In this document: positions 12,641 to 24,722 of the stretch, piece after piece | Layout of the letters: each line of letters starts with the position of its first letter | Numbering within the stretch: the first letter of the stretch is position 1 | From: Cycas panzhihuaensis | Taxonomy: Eukaryota > Cycadophyta | Direction of reading: 5' to 3' | Assembly (NCBI GenBank): GCA_023213395.1 | Contig: CM041465.1 | Coordinates: 93,565,741-93,629,740 of the forward strand | Length of the DNA stretch: 64,000 nucleotides | The notes under the pieces: generated by a model | What the model was told of the DNA's origin: nothing | Seen by the model: only the letters and a program-made list of their open reading frames with translations | The model's database searches: none | Position numbers and translations under genes: made by a program

Positions 12641-13310
12641 ATGGATAATCCTTTCTTTGAGCTTGGATTGTAGGCTTAAATATAATCTATTTTTATACCA
12701 CAAGGCATTTGTTAATAATGAAAACTCTTTATGACTATCTTGGTCTTCTTTGAAAGCTTAGATCATTTATCAGGTCCTTGTGTCTTGTTCCCATTCTTCA
12801 TGCGCTTCTTAAATCTAAGAAGGGATAATAGATGTAATATTACAAAATGTGGGTTCCTCTTTTTTTCTAGAAATAGCATCAGTTATGACATTCTCCTTCC
12901 TCTTTTTATAAATGATTTTTAAGTTGAACCCTTCCATTTTAGATACTTATTTCTATTGCTCCTTAAAGGCTACCTTTTGTTCTAAAAATTATTTTAGACT
13001 ATCATGGTCAACTTTTATCTTAAAGTGTGCCCTAAGAAGGTATTAGTGTTATTTGCTGACTAAATGTAAGATAACTATCATTTCCTTTTTATAAGTGGAC
13101 TTACCTAAGTCCCTCAATTACAGCTTTCATCTCTTAAAAACTAGGGGTCATCTTTTTTGCATGAGTATCATTCCTAACTTATTAACATGGCTATAGTAGT
13201 CATGGATTCTTTTAGTGTTATAAAGGCTTCACTTGCCATCTCTGTCCATTAGAAAAAGTCTTTAACCCATAAGATAGTTTTCTTTATGATCCTTACTCGG
13301 TGCATGTACC
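12641..13310 (-). pseudogene. pol: RT-connection and RNase H of chromovirus Y, copy b
   Basis: The minus strand reads LSRYMHRVRIIKKTILW, then W-TEMASEAFITLKESM (typical of the RT/RNase H junction), then STYKKEMIVILHLVSK and HFKIKVDHDSLK, matching the end of a gypsy RNase H and its following tether. The domain would degrade RNA in RNA-DNA hybrids. Upstream RT is missing. The segment between RNase H and the integrase finger has no recognisable domain beyond the normal tether. Confidence 0.72.
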
Positions 13311-13842
13311 TTGAGAGAGGAAGTTAAGGAACTAGTTTTATTAGATATATGTAGGGAGTAAAGAGGGATCCCACCATGGGCTTTGAGTTTGATGTGGAGG
13401 GAGAGGTTGTGATTGGAACTAGATTAGCCAAGTCTTATGAACTAGACTGAGTGAGGTCGTGACTATGAAGGGTGATAAGTGTAGGGCTAGTTTTAAGGAT
13501 ATAAGATAGGGTATTTACTAATTCAACTTGTACTCTATTTCTAGAGTTTTTATTATATATATATTGACTAAAGGTTCATTTATATCTACATTAACTTCTC
13601 ATTCTTTTATTCTATTATTGGAACTAATATAGTTAAAATGATTGTTTATTTGATTAATGTTAGCTAAAGTACATACATAAAATAGATTACAGTGGAAAGA
13701 GGTAGGATCCACCTCATTGGACTCCCTCATCTAGTAATTGATCATATTTTTCATTCCTTCTTCATTAGAGGAAATTTATGGTTGGACCTCTCTGTAATAG
13801 TTTAGCTTGTATTCTTCTACATTATTTATAGTGTTAGTCTTT
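13311..13842 (-). other. Unresolved 0.5-kb piece of Y where RT should be
   Basis: Between the protease frame that ends here (13842, minus strand, EKTNTINNVEEYKLNYY) and the RNase H junction there are only about 530 bases, too few for an RT, and I see no RT motif. I read this as a deletion of RT, possibly with unrelated filler at 13320-13560. Confidence 0.45.
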
Positions 13843-13847
13843 TCCAT

Positions 13848-14145
13848 TGTAATGACCCCATACTACATGTAATAGGTTAAAGGGTTAAGGGTTAGCGAGG
13901 ATAAGTTAGGAGTATTTAATAATAGTAAAATGGTGGGATTGGGTAGCTTAGCGGTAGTATAATATAATAATGGGTATCCCTCTTATAAATATAGCACCCT
14001 CATCATATGTAATATAGCTTGATATATTTTGAATATAATCTATTAGGGTTCACTTCAGTGCCCCTTTGGTGGTCTTTTGGTGATCTTTCTATCTTCTAGC
14101 TTTCTTTTCTTTTACTCTCATGGTTACGGGAGTTGGCTTCTAACA
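13848..14145 (+). repeat. 5' LTR of element H (298 bp)
   Basis: Begins TGTAATGACCCCATACTACA and ends GGCTTCTAACA. It matches 48428-48707 along its length apart from small indels. The next bases (GGCGGTATTCAAGTC) do not match a primer site I recognise. Confidence 0.82.
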
Positions 14146-15376
14146 GGCGGTATTCAAGTCAATTTTGATCCATACTAGAGCTAGGGAAAAGGAATTTTTT
14201 TTTCTAATTTCTCCTTGTTTATTGTAAGTTTTGAATATATAACCTATTAAAAGATTAGCAATCATATTAAAGGGTTTAGAAAGCTAATAGTCTTGCATAC
14301 AACTCTGACCAAATATGTTGGTAGGGTCTGAGAGAAAATATGCTTGAGTTATATCATTGAATTATAACTTAAGAAAGCATGGCATGAGAGCATATGCAAA
14401 AAGGAATGAACTTTGAACACCACTTGTGGATTTGCCATGGATGATGAGCACTTGTGTGAGTGAGGATTTAACCTACCTATATCACAATCTGATCTCTAAG
14501 TAGCCTTCATCTGATTTTTGATGAGTTTAAAGTCAAAGTTGTAAAACCTTTGCTCTTAAATTGATGTAATCCCATGATACAAAACATGTATTAATCCCTA
14601 TAGTTGGGTGAGGTAATATAATTGGATAGCTAGAAAATGGATAATTCCCTAAGTTTATTTCCATCTTTAAATATGTGAATAGATTGGTAATCGATGACAC
14701 AACCCCTACAAATTACATTACTATTGAGTAAGATTAATGGAAGTTGCGTGCTCAATAGGGAAGAGAAGGCAATAACTATTTCACCTGTATCAATGGGTAT
14801 TAATCAACTGTCTTTTCTAAATGATCTGTAGCTATTACGAATCTTCCATGAATCATCTACATTATGTTGCATGGTAATGAAATGCCCCTATTCCATGGTT
14901 GAAGATGTAACCTTGAATTCATCAATGACAGTCATAATAAGTTTACTTGTGAAGAATCCAAACTTGTCCCAGTAATAATACCACTAGATATCTGTCAGAA
15001 ATTTGAATGTTTAATGTATTTTTTCATAGATTTGCCACAGATTTTCCACTAGTAGTAATGCCCTATTTGGCAACCATGATCGTTAACATCTTCATTCAAT
15101 CTTGGAAGTAATATGGAAGTGAGAGATTTGTTTGGTGATTATCAAACTATAGCCTTGAGTCTAGATCATCAGCAAACCCTAGTGGCGATAGTAGATTATA
15201 GAAATTTGAGTTAATATTTAGGTTATATTTTTAAAAAGTTGTATGAAAATTAAATTAGATTGTACATTGCTTTAAAATTTTCCCTTTTTAGTGCCAATCA
15301 GTGGTCACATAAATAGTTGAAGTCACCATGACTATTTAGCAAAGGAGCTAAATCAATTAAGTCATTTTATAGAATT
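14146..15376 (+). other. Element H internal DNA, 5' part, no gene seen
   Basis: AT-rich sequence without a supported ORF. Its right half (14640-15376) is duplicated at 49090-49890, where it continues without interruption, giving an empty-site view of element B's insertion point. Confidence 0.7.
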
Positions 15377-18009
15377 TGTTTCCCGGCTACCGGGAATGGA
15401 TTTGGGATGCGTCGACTCAGGTAAGCTCAGGTATGAGTTTCTTACTCCCATCCTCACTTTTGCTTGGCTAAGGTTGCTTTGTGTATTGCCTGATACATGC
15501 TTGCCTATCATTTGCATGACTACATTGCTTTCTTGTTTGATCACACTGCTTGTGCCTACCGCACACCACTCAGCCTATGACGACCCATCGTGGGGGCACT
15601 CCTCAGCAAGTTATGCATCTCATATGGCACTCAGCCACCCACACCATCTCCACGGCCCCTCAAGCACCTTAGTTGGTCATATCTTGCCTATGACAGCATC
15701 CTGCCTCTACTTTGATCTTCTCTCTAAGTATGATAGGACCCCCATCGAGACCCGTACCTCTCTTCTAGCCACCTATCGGCCACCTGGGCAATAATTCCTA
15801 GCCTGCCTAACCTCAACACACTTACTGTTTGGCTTTAGGCCTCATTTCTGTCCTAATTTTAGCCTACAGGCTCGCACTGCTATAAACTTAGTGGTACCAT
15901 GATATTTACCATGGTCTCGCGAAGTTTGCCGTAGTGTGACTGTTTGAAATTGTTTTTAAAAAATAGTCACGGTAGTTCCCGCTCTTTTTACAGAACTGCC
16001 ATATGGCGTTCACTCCTATTCATCTCCCTGCAACCTTAAATGCTCACTTAGGGTTAGGGGGAACATAAAACCCAAAAAGTGAATCATTTTGCTCTCTTCT
16101 TTTCCTATTTTTTTTATTGCAGTACTACAACTCTCTCTTTAAGATTGCTAGAGGACATGCTCTTTGGCTCTGCTACTCTTTCCATAAGGATATCTATTGC
16201 ATCTCAAGTCTTGCTCCAGTAGCTCAAACCCTCTCTTTATAGGTTTACACAGTGGAGAAGCGAGTACTCATAGGAACTCTCCAAAGCAAATCCCCAAGGT
16301 TCCAAAATCACAGTTGTGCTCCCACGGTTGCCTCTCCTTCAGGCCAGCCTCAAAAGCCTATCAAACACAAGCTTTTTCTCCTATTTTCTAGCAGGAATAA
16401 GCTTCTACTTCCTGCTGCAAGGTACCTCTCAATGTTTTCTCTAGGATTCATATTTTCCCCTTACTTTCTATGAATAGTTCTTAGCTATTTTGTTGTTCTT
16501 GGCTTTGCACCCTTTAGGAACTTGTTCATTGCCCCCTATCTTACAGTGCTCCCTCTTATTTCTTGCAAGTCCACTTTAAGGTGGCTGTGCAAGAGGGTTA
16601 CACAAGGAAATATGAAGGGAGAAAGATGGGGTCAGTCCCCCTTGTTGACCTTCTCCCCAAGGGTCCAAACCCTTCCTTTCCTTCCTCTTTCACCTACTGC
16701 CTCCCTTGGAGCTGGTTTAGGGATTTGAGAGCCTATTTCTAGATCTGAAATAGCATTGGCAGCCCCTTGCCATGCTGGTTTCATACCTGCACATGCTAGT
16801 TTTAGGTACCACATAAGCTCCCAAACCCTTCTCGGTTGGTTTATAACCCTTAGCCCATCCCAAGTAGATGAGTTGCTGCTCATAGCACTTCATCCCTTAG
16901 GTGTGCTTGTATATCATTCTGCTGGTCTATCTCCTCTCTTGCCCACTGTCCTATACAGTCATTATACTTAATTTTTCTTCCCTCGAGGCTATGTGGAGAT
17001 TTCTATGGGTGAGCTGGCTATTCCAAGGCTAACTCTTTTACTTTGGATACCGTTTGGTGTTGATGCTTGCTTGAGTCCTATTTAGAGTTTTGGACTAATG
17101 TGCAACATGTCTTTGACTTAATTTGATATCAGCTTCTTCGTATTTACATATATATATAGTAGATATATTTGGTATCCCCTCTTCCGGGAGGGAGAAACTC
17201 TTGTGTTGTGATTGGCAGGCTTTGCAGTCATAGAGATATACATGAGGTGAGTTCATTAATAGGTTAGCCTCTTGTTAGTTATATTTCCTTGTTTCCTTTT
17301 TGCTGTCCATGCTTTGCTTTATTCTTTTTGCACATTTGGGGAAGGTAAGATAACCCCTTGGCTGCTCATAGCAACTGTCGTTGGCTAGTCTCTCATCTAC
17401 GTGACAAGTTCAAGTGGGAGAGCGCACAAAGAATTGAAGGTCGCAACACTCCAACCGCACTACATGTCCAAGTATTCTTCTTTTCCTTTTTTGTCCTTTC
17501 CTACAGCGTTTTTCTTTCATGCATATGTTTGCATGCTAAAACATATAGGAAACGAAAAAGAGAAAAGGAATTCATCCTTACATTTGTGTGTCTTTTTATT
17601 TGTAGTTGTTTTTATTATGTGTAGGTAGTTTTCTTTAGACGTGAGTTATCTGTTCCTCACTTCCCGACTAGCCCACACTTAGGATATCATACTATGCACA
17701 TTCACCTACACGTCACCTTCTCCCTCTCTTGAGAAGGCGCAACTCTTTAGGACCCCTCTTCCTCTTCCCGACCATCCAAGGGGTAGGAGGGCCTCACCTT
17801 TTGGGATGACCCAAGGCTTCACCTTGCGTCCCTCTCCAAAGATCACCCTAAAGGAATTAGGCACCATCTGTAAGTTTTGAATCCACGCTCCAGCGCACAA
17901 ATGCCCTACGTGGTGTTTTTCTTGCCGATTGATCCCACTCATAGCTTGACTACATTTTAGTTAGCCACATCTTACTAAACGTAGGAGACCACCCTGCAGA
18001 CGCATTTCA
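15377..18009 (+). repeat. 5' LTR of element B (2633 bp)
   Basis: Starts TGTTTCCCGGCTACCGGGAA and ends GCATTTCA. It matches 44561-47190 over its full length. It holds a short inverted repeat around GTGGTACC near 15884-15928 and a C/T-rich block at 16640-16720. The small ORFs inside are not conserved as proteins. Confidence 0.93.
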
Positions 18010-18270
18010 CTAGCAACCATACTAGGGACTTGCCAGTAAGGGAGCTAGTTTTGCCTCTCTTCCTATTGGTGTTCTTGCTTTTTAGGTGATCTTCTTGACT
18101 TTCTTTTCTGTTGGGCAGCCCCGAACATGTGCTTCATACCCTTTGCTCTCTTCTAACAACTTTTGTAAAGTCATTGCATGCGACGTTTCTCGCATTATTT
18201 GCAAGGTCTACCGCTATTGTTAGAAGACCTTTTATATTGCTCCTTTCCGTTATCGGATTCTGATTTGACA
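18010..18270 (+). other. Primer-binding site and leader of element B
   Basis: The site directly after the LTR reads CTAGCAACCATACTAGGGA, a decayed form of the TGGCGACCA consensus seen in C and D. About 240 bases of leader follow before the gag ATG at 18271, with the conserved GGGAGCTAGT-TTGCCTCTCTTC block. Confidence 0.65.
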
Positions 18271-20476
18271 ATGGAGGGCTAGCATTCTGATTGGGCTTAC
18301 CACAACTTGGACTTGGGAACTTAAGAGTTTCCTGCGTCTGTCCCGAGATCCACCCAAGAGGGTGACGATCCCATTTACTACCCGAGTGACCAGCCTCACC
18401 CCTCCAATATTCATCCTTCTGCTCATGCAGTAGAAGGCTCACCTCTTCATGAGATTCACCATCCGATTGGTGATTCTTATGAGGAGAATCCTGAGGGGTC
18501 TCCATCATTTGAGGTCCCATCAACCTCTTATGGTTACAAAGATACCCATCCCACCAATGTGATTGAAGCTATTAGCGAGTACTTTCAAGTGACTCACCTT
18601 CAACCACATCCCAGGTGGTTTGAAGAAGCTTTGCGTAGTAAAGTGCCTTCTTCATCTACACCTGTGCCTCCTACGGTAAGTAATCCTTCTGTTCATGTGC
18701 ACTCATCTCACTCCATTTCTACACCAATTTTGGGGACAAGTGTCACACCCTTTATTCCTAGTCATGGTCCTAGTTCTTTAGGACCCGATTGTGGTGTGTC
18801 TTTTCCACAACTTGGGGTTAGCATATCTCTTCCAAGCCAAGTGAATGTGCCACCCCCAAATGTGGCATATGCATTCCCTAGTAGGCCTAGAGGTCCTACT
18901 AGTGCTACTGCCACTAGCTATATGGGACTCACTCCCATATATATTCAAACCTATCCAATGATCCTTCGCTTTATATACCCCCTGGTTATGCATCTCAACC
19001 TTGGGGGCAGGTTAAGGGGAACCATCTTCTAGCTTATGGGGTGGACCTGCTACACCCATATGGGGTTGCATGACCTATTGGTGGTCCATATGGGCAGAAT
19101 CTGGTCCCGCACCCTCCATTTCCACCATCCAGCGTGACTTCTTTCATTATGCCTTCAAAAGGGAACCTAGCTCCCTTCTAAGGTGTTTATCCTTAAGCCC
19201 CCTTCTAACAAGGGGCATTTCCCTAAGGAGAGATGGGTTTACCATACCTATCCATTCCTTGCTCATTGTTGTTTATTGACCCTATGACTCATGTAAGGGC
19301 ACGTCCCTTCATAGATTATAGATCGACCCCATTATCCATTGAGGTGTTAAGAACTATTCTGCCACCTCACCCTCCTGAAGTTCCCAAATTTGATGGAACT
19401 TCGTCGTAAGACCCAACTAAACACATGTGTAGTTTTTCTATGGTGTGTATAGACTACTGGGCTTACGACTATATCTTAATGAAATTGTTTCCACGATCTT
19501 TGCAGGGTGACACCCTTAAATGGTTTTATTGCCTCCCTGCCCACTCTATCTTTTCATTTTAATAATTAGTGGATAAATTCATCAACTACTTTGATGTAGC
19601 CTGTCCATTTGAGACCAGAATGAAATCCCTCTTATCGCTCAAACAAGGTCATGATGAAATGAATGGTGACTTTGTAAGATGATTCCATGACCTTCTTTAC
19701 TTCACTAAAGCCACGTTGCCCGAGGAGCTGAAGAGAGACCTTTTCGTTAATGCACTTCGCCTCGAAGTACATGTGGAAGTCCTCAAAATGGGGGTAACCA
19801 CGTGCGACTCTGCGATCACGAAATGCTTAGTGTTAGAGGTTATTGAGATCCAAGCCAAACTCAAGAAGCCTCTTAAGCCCTCACAATGTCGTGAGGCACC
19901 TCCCTCAACTAAGGAAACTAAACCTTCGCAACCCACTAGGTCTACTTCTCACCTGACTGAGAGGACTTTAGACCCCCCTTACTTCTACTATACACTCATT
20001 TGAACATATGATGAAGGAGCTTAAACTCCAAGTTCCTTCATCGCCAACCTCCGATAAATAAATTCAATAGGCTTCTCAAGCCGCTCCCCCCAAAGGGGGT
20101 AGTACCCAACCTTCTCAAGCAAGGAAAGTCGATCCTCTGCTCGAGAAGAAGTGGTGCTACATCCACAAGGAGTGCTTCCATGATGACTCGCATTATCAGG
20201 TGTAACACCCTCGCGATGCCCCACCACATGATTCATCTCCCAGATAGGCCTCGAGGCCTAATCTCGATTAACCTGTTCATAAGGATCCATTCCCCAAACA
20301 TGGGGAGTGTGATCACAACGCTCAACAAAGAAACAACCAGAACCAGGGTAGATCCCTTAATTCTTGCCCTTCGCATGGTAGAGGGAAGGGTGTGCGAGAT
20401 TCATCATCCTCCTCGCGTTTCCCTGACCACTATGCTCCTTCGCCTTTGCAATCCTGTAACAAGGGAAAGAAGGTAA
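18271..20476 (+). pseudogene. gag: gag of element B
   Basis: The ATG at 18271 (MEG) aligns with the gag starts of A, C and D. The frame then has TAG at codon 4 and TAA at 18322-18324, reads YYPSDQPHPSNIHPSAHAV and on through 18559-19032 (Pro/Ser-rich), then shifts frame. The core PEVPKFDGTS lies near 19376-19405, followed by WFYCLPAHS, LKQGHDEMNGDFV and the segment 19716-20003 (LRLEVHVEVLKMGVTTCDS, ending in a SQ-rich tail). A basic C-terminus reaches 20476. No CCHC knuckle is visible. The layout matches element A. Confidence 0.82.
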
Positions 20477-20481
20477 TTTAG

Positions 20482-21585
20482 ATGCTTGAGACCACTCCAT
20501 TTTATGCCTTAACTCTGTCTCAAGCTGCGAAAGAGGCAGTTGGTGCCTCTACATCTACATCACACCTTGATCCTCCTCCAGAAGTTATTCCTCTAGAAAT
20601 ACCTTCGCTTCCTAAGAACATTCCTGTCCGTCCTGGTCGCTTCGACTTTAGGAGAGCCCTTACCCAACCCACAGGGAAGGGTAAGCCTTTTTCTGTGGTT
20701 GAAGAGCTTCATACCGTGGCTGCTGGGATGTCCATCATGGACATCTTGAGAAGCTATTCTGAGCAATGAATGCTCCTCCTAGAAGCTTTAGGATTGAATG
20801 ACGTGCCTATTCATGCTTTGGGCACCACCCAAAGTCATAAACCCCTCATCTCCTTTGATCCTAAAGATTTCCCCCCAACTAGTGGAAGGGAATGCTTATG
20901 GAACTTCCCTTTCATCATTACCATAAACACACCCAATTATATGTTGCAAAGGATTGTCATGGACAACAATTCTTCCATGAATGATATGCCCTTACGTTTC
21001 ATGCAAGAGCTTGGAATTTTTACCTTGGAACTCGTTCCATGGCGATGTCAAGGCTACGATGGTAGCGAGAAGACCCCCTTGGGCTCCGTCTCGATACCTC
21101 TCACCCTCGAGGATAAGACCATCCTTGCCAACATCATTGTTCTCGATGTGGATATTGATTACAACCTCCTCCTGGGTCGACCATGGCTTGACCAAATGGG
21201 AGCTGTGTGTTCCACCCGTTGGGGGCAACTTAAGGTTATCCATAATGGACAAATGACAGTTGTCTCCCATGAGCGACTGCTCGTGAAACAAACTAGACCA
21301 TCTACTCAAGCAAGCCACAGCAATACAAAGGGAAGTAAAGGCCCTTCTAATCATGCCTCAGCCTGCTCCATCAGTATCCCTGATTCTTCTTGCCATGAAG
21401 AAGATCTTACATCCTCTTCTTCTGGCCTAACCCATTTTGCCCCCATCAGCTTTGGAAGCTATGGATACCTCACAATGTTTAGCGATGACGAGTCCCATAG
21501 TGAGGATGAGGACCTTCCTCACCCAGTTTCCTTCCTTCACGCTAGTGGGGGGCATTCTTCTCGTCCTAGGTCTTAACCTAGGATC
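20482..21585 (+). pseudogene. pol: Aspartic protease of element B
   Basis: A single frame (continuous to 23511 apart from stops) begins MLETTPFYALTLSQAAKEA. It passes FDFRRALTQPTGKGKPFS, then a TGA at 20767, then the active-site stretch IVMDNNSSMNDMPL (the Gly of D-x-G is lost, compare DNGSS in A), a flap-like region, and LLLGRPWLDQMGAV near 21166-21208. The C-terminal part is acidic (DDESHSEDEDLPHP). The enzyme would process Gag-Pol. The active site and stops argue against function in this copy. Confidence 0.82.
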
Positions 21586-23511
21586 CCTTTTGTCATAGAG
21601 CCCAATTACTCTCTCGTGTCACATACCATTGCACGTGTCAACTGGCAGATTCCTGACTAGGGATGGCATCGAGAGTTTCCCTCCTGCCTCTTACGAGGGA
21701 TCTCTCCCTTAGAGTCCCTTGGGGATGTTAGGCAGCTTGCAGGTCATCCTGGTTCTATTACCCCCATGCCATCCTGTACCTCGTCCATTCGAAGTCAAGT
21801 CATCCATAGGGTGGACTACTTCGAAGATGACGAGGCCTTGCTGGAGCACTTACTGGGCTCCACACCTAACTTACCTTCTAGTCACTGTAAGCTTGGCCAC
21901 CAGAAGATCCTAGCGATTGGGTCTATGTTAGCTGACCTGATCCCATCCTCCATTCCATCTCCTCCTATTGATCTTGCCCCCCTCCATTTCAAGGAAGAGA
22001 ATGCCATGTGTATGGGGGTAACCTAGGACATAGTCCTTGCCCTAGGTAAGGTCATTAAGGTAGGGGAAGAATGTACCCCTGATGAAGTAAGGGAATACTC
22101 CCTTCTATTCCAGGAATTCTGGGATGTGTTCACGTGGGACTACTCTAACATGAAGGGAATTGACCCCTCCATCATCACCCATAACCTCACAACTATTCCT
22201 GGTGCTTGCCCTATGCACCAGAAGCAATATCCTCTCCATCCCAAACTCTCAGCCGCCATCAAGACAGAGGTTGAAAAACTCTTGGATGCAAGACTTATCT
22301 CTTCTATCAATTACCCTAAGTGGGTATCGAACATCGTTCCCATTGCTAAGAACAATGGGACCATTTGGATATGCATTGATTTTCATGATATTAATAACAC
22401 ATGTCCCAAAGATAACTTCCCACTCCTCTTTATTGATCAAATAATCGATCGAACTACTGGATTTGAAGTCATGTCCTTAATGGATGGCTTTTCTAGTTAT
22501 AACCAAATCTAGATATCTCCTGAAGACTACCACAAGATAGCCTTCACTATACCATGGGGTACCTTTGCCTACAAATCAATGCCCTTTGGCCTTAAAAATG
22601 TAGGTGCCACTTACCAGAGAGCCATGCATTTCATTTTCCATGACCTCATCAACAACACATTGGAGGTCTTCATGGATGACATGATGGATCTCTCACATAC
22701 CCGAGCCTATCATCCCTCCGACTTGCAAGCCATCTTCACACGATGCCGCAAGTATCATGTCAGTCTAAACCCACTTAAATACGTGTTTATTGTCACTTCA
22801 GGAAAACTCCTAGGTTTCCTTGTATCAAAGCAAGGAATCCAAATCAATCCAGACAAAGTCAAGGCAATCCTTGACATGCTGCCTCCTAGAACCCAATGAG
22901 AGATCAAGTCGTTTCTAGGTAGGCTCAGTTTCCTTAGGCATTTTTTGGCAGACTTCACTATAAATGCCAAACCCCTTACCAACCTATTGAAGAAAGGAGC
23001 CCTGTTTGTTTGGTTTGACAAGACCCAACAAGCCTTTGCAGGACTCAAGGAAGCTCTCACTTCTACTTCTACGTTGGTGCCTCCTCATTTCGATAGGCCC
23101 TTCATCTTGTATACTTCGACAACCGATGAATCCTTGGATGCAATGCTCACACAGGAGGATGATTCAGGAACTGAGAGAGTAATCTATTTTATTAGCCATA
23201 CCCTCATGGCTACTAAACTTAATTATCCTCCTGTCAAGAAGGAATGTCTCTCCTTAGTCCACGCGACCAAGAAGTTCAGGCATCACTTGCTTGGTAATAC
23301 TACCAAGGTGATCGTCCAATCTGATCCCTTATGTTATTTGCTTACTCGTTCAGACTTGACGGGTAAGGCAGGTCGTTGGGCCATCCTGCTTCAAGAGTTT
23401 GACCTGCAAGTCATTAATAGAAAGTTGAAAAAGGAAATGATAGTGGCAGAACAGTTAATGGATGCCCCCATTCCCAACACGAGCAGCATTCCTGTTGATG
23501 ACTCTCCCTGA
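21586..23511 (+). pseudogene. pol: Reverse transcriptase and RNase H of element B
   Basis: In the same frame as the protease: linker (RVDYFEDDEALLEHL near 21810), RT start (SNMKGIDPSIITHNL), SSINYPKWVSNIVPIAK, CPKDNFPLLFIDQIID, LMDGFSSYNQI, PFGLKNVGATYQRAM, catalytic box VFMDDMM near 22666-22686, then FLGRLSFLRHFLADF. RNase H follows (22945-23511: RPFILYTSTTDESLDAML, LNYPPVKKECLSLVHATK, VIVQSDPLCYLL). In-frame stops include TAG near 22023, TAG at 22510 (Gln codon in relatives) and TGA at 22897. No frameshift is seen across RT and RNase H, so decay has been mostly by point changes. Confidence 0.9.
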
Positions 23512-24722
23512 CGACTCTATTCTGACCATCCAGGGTACTTCTCCTTATCCACTCATCGATAGTGAGTGGTATGGTGTCATTGTGTAGTATTTGACTCAAT
23601 AAGAATACTGCCCTAAAGCTAACAACAAAGTTAGATCGTGCATTCACACCATCGCTAGATAACATTTCCTCGTAGATGAAGTGTTGTACAAAAGATCCTT
23701 CAATGGGATCCTGCTTCGCTGCGTCGCTTTAGACGAAGTGGACCAAATACTCTACGAATGCCATCATGGCATTTATGGGGGCCAATCCATGGCCCAAAGG
23801 ATCGTCCGCATGGGTTATTATCGGCCATCCCTTTTTAAGGATGCCCATGCTTATGCCCTGAGATGTCAGCGATGCCAAGAGTATGCTAATATCTCTCATG
23901 TGCCTTTTGAGGCCCTACACCCTATCGTATCTCCATGGTCCTTTTCTCAATGGGGTTTAGACCTCATTGGTGCCATATCACCACCTTCTTCGGTGTAACA
24001 CAAGTACATCTTGACTACCATAGCGTATTTTACCAAATGGGCAGAGGCAATCCCCTTGTCCACTACGCCTGGCAAGACGATAACCACCTTTGTCTACCAG
24101 CACATTGTTTGCCATTTCGGGATCCCAGACGTCTTAATCATAGATAATGGGACCCCCTTTTGTAACAAGGAGGTGGACGAGCTTTGTGAGAAATTCAAGA
24201 TTTCGCATAAGACCTCATTTCCTTATTACCTCTAAGTAAACAGATAAGTTAAATCATTCAACAAAACCCTTATTAACATTCTAAAGAAAACTGTTGCATA
24301 ATCTCAATGAGATTGGTACCTCCAACTCCCTTCTGGCCTATGGGCCCATCACACTTTTATCCGTACAGTGACTAGAATGACTCTATTTTTCTTAGTCTAT
24401 GGAACCAAGACGGTACTCCCATTGGAAGTGGAGATCCCCTCTCTACGGGTCTCCCTTAGAGGTCTTATCGATGAGGAGTCTATCCACCAGGCTCATCTCC
24501 TAGATCTCGAGGCCCTGGATGAGAGGTGCTTAATCGCTTATCAAGCGAATCTCACTTTGAAAGCCTGCCTACAAAGGACTCATGACAAATATCTTTGTGT
24601 TCATCCTTTATGCCCTGGAGACTACGTCCTTAAGTTGGAATATCTCTATGATTGTCTGACCAAATTTGGGCATAAATAGGTCGGTCCTTTCATCATTCTT
24701 AAGAGCCTTAATAACGACAACT
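23512..24722 (+). pseudogene. pol: Integrase of element B, main part
   Basis: After a frame change near 23505 the frame reads a zinc-binding part (CHHGIYGGQSMAQRIV, RCQRCQEY), the core with the first Asp in WGLDLIGA (near 23955) and the second in IDNGTPFC (near 24142), and VKSFNKTLINIL near 24245, where relatives have Glu and this copy has Lys. Then come LVYGTKTVLPLEVEIPS and a C-terminal domain (YLCVHPLCPGDYVLKLEYL, VGPFIILKSLN). Stops occur near 23996, 24233 and 24300. The gene is cut at 24722 by element C; its last codons are at 39953-40000. Confidence 0.88.

Noticed and set aside
13848-14145. H LTR read as a minus-strand LTR of Y
   Set aside because: Both strands give TG...CA ends, but the polypurine tract at 48414-48427, the TCCAT duplication and the restored Y frame show a plus-strand insertion.
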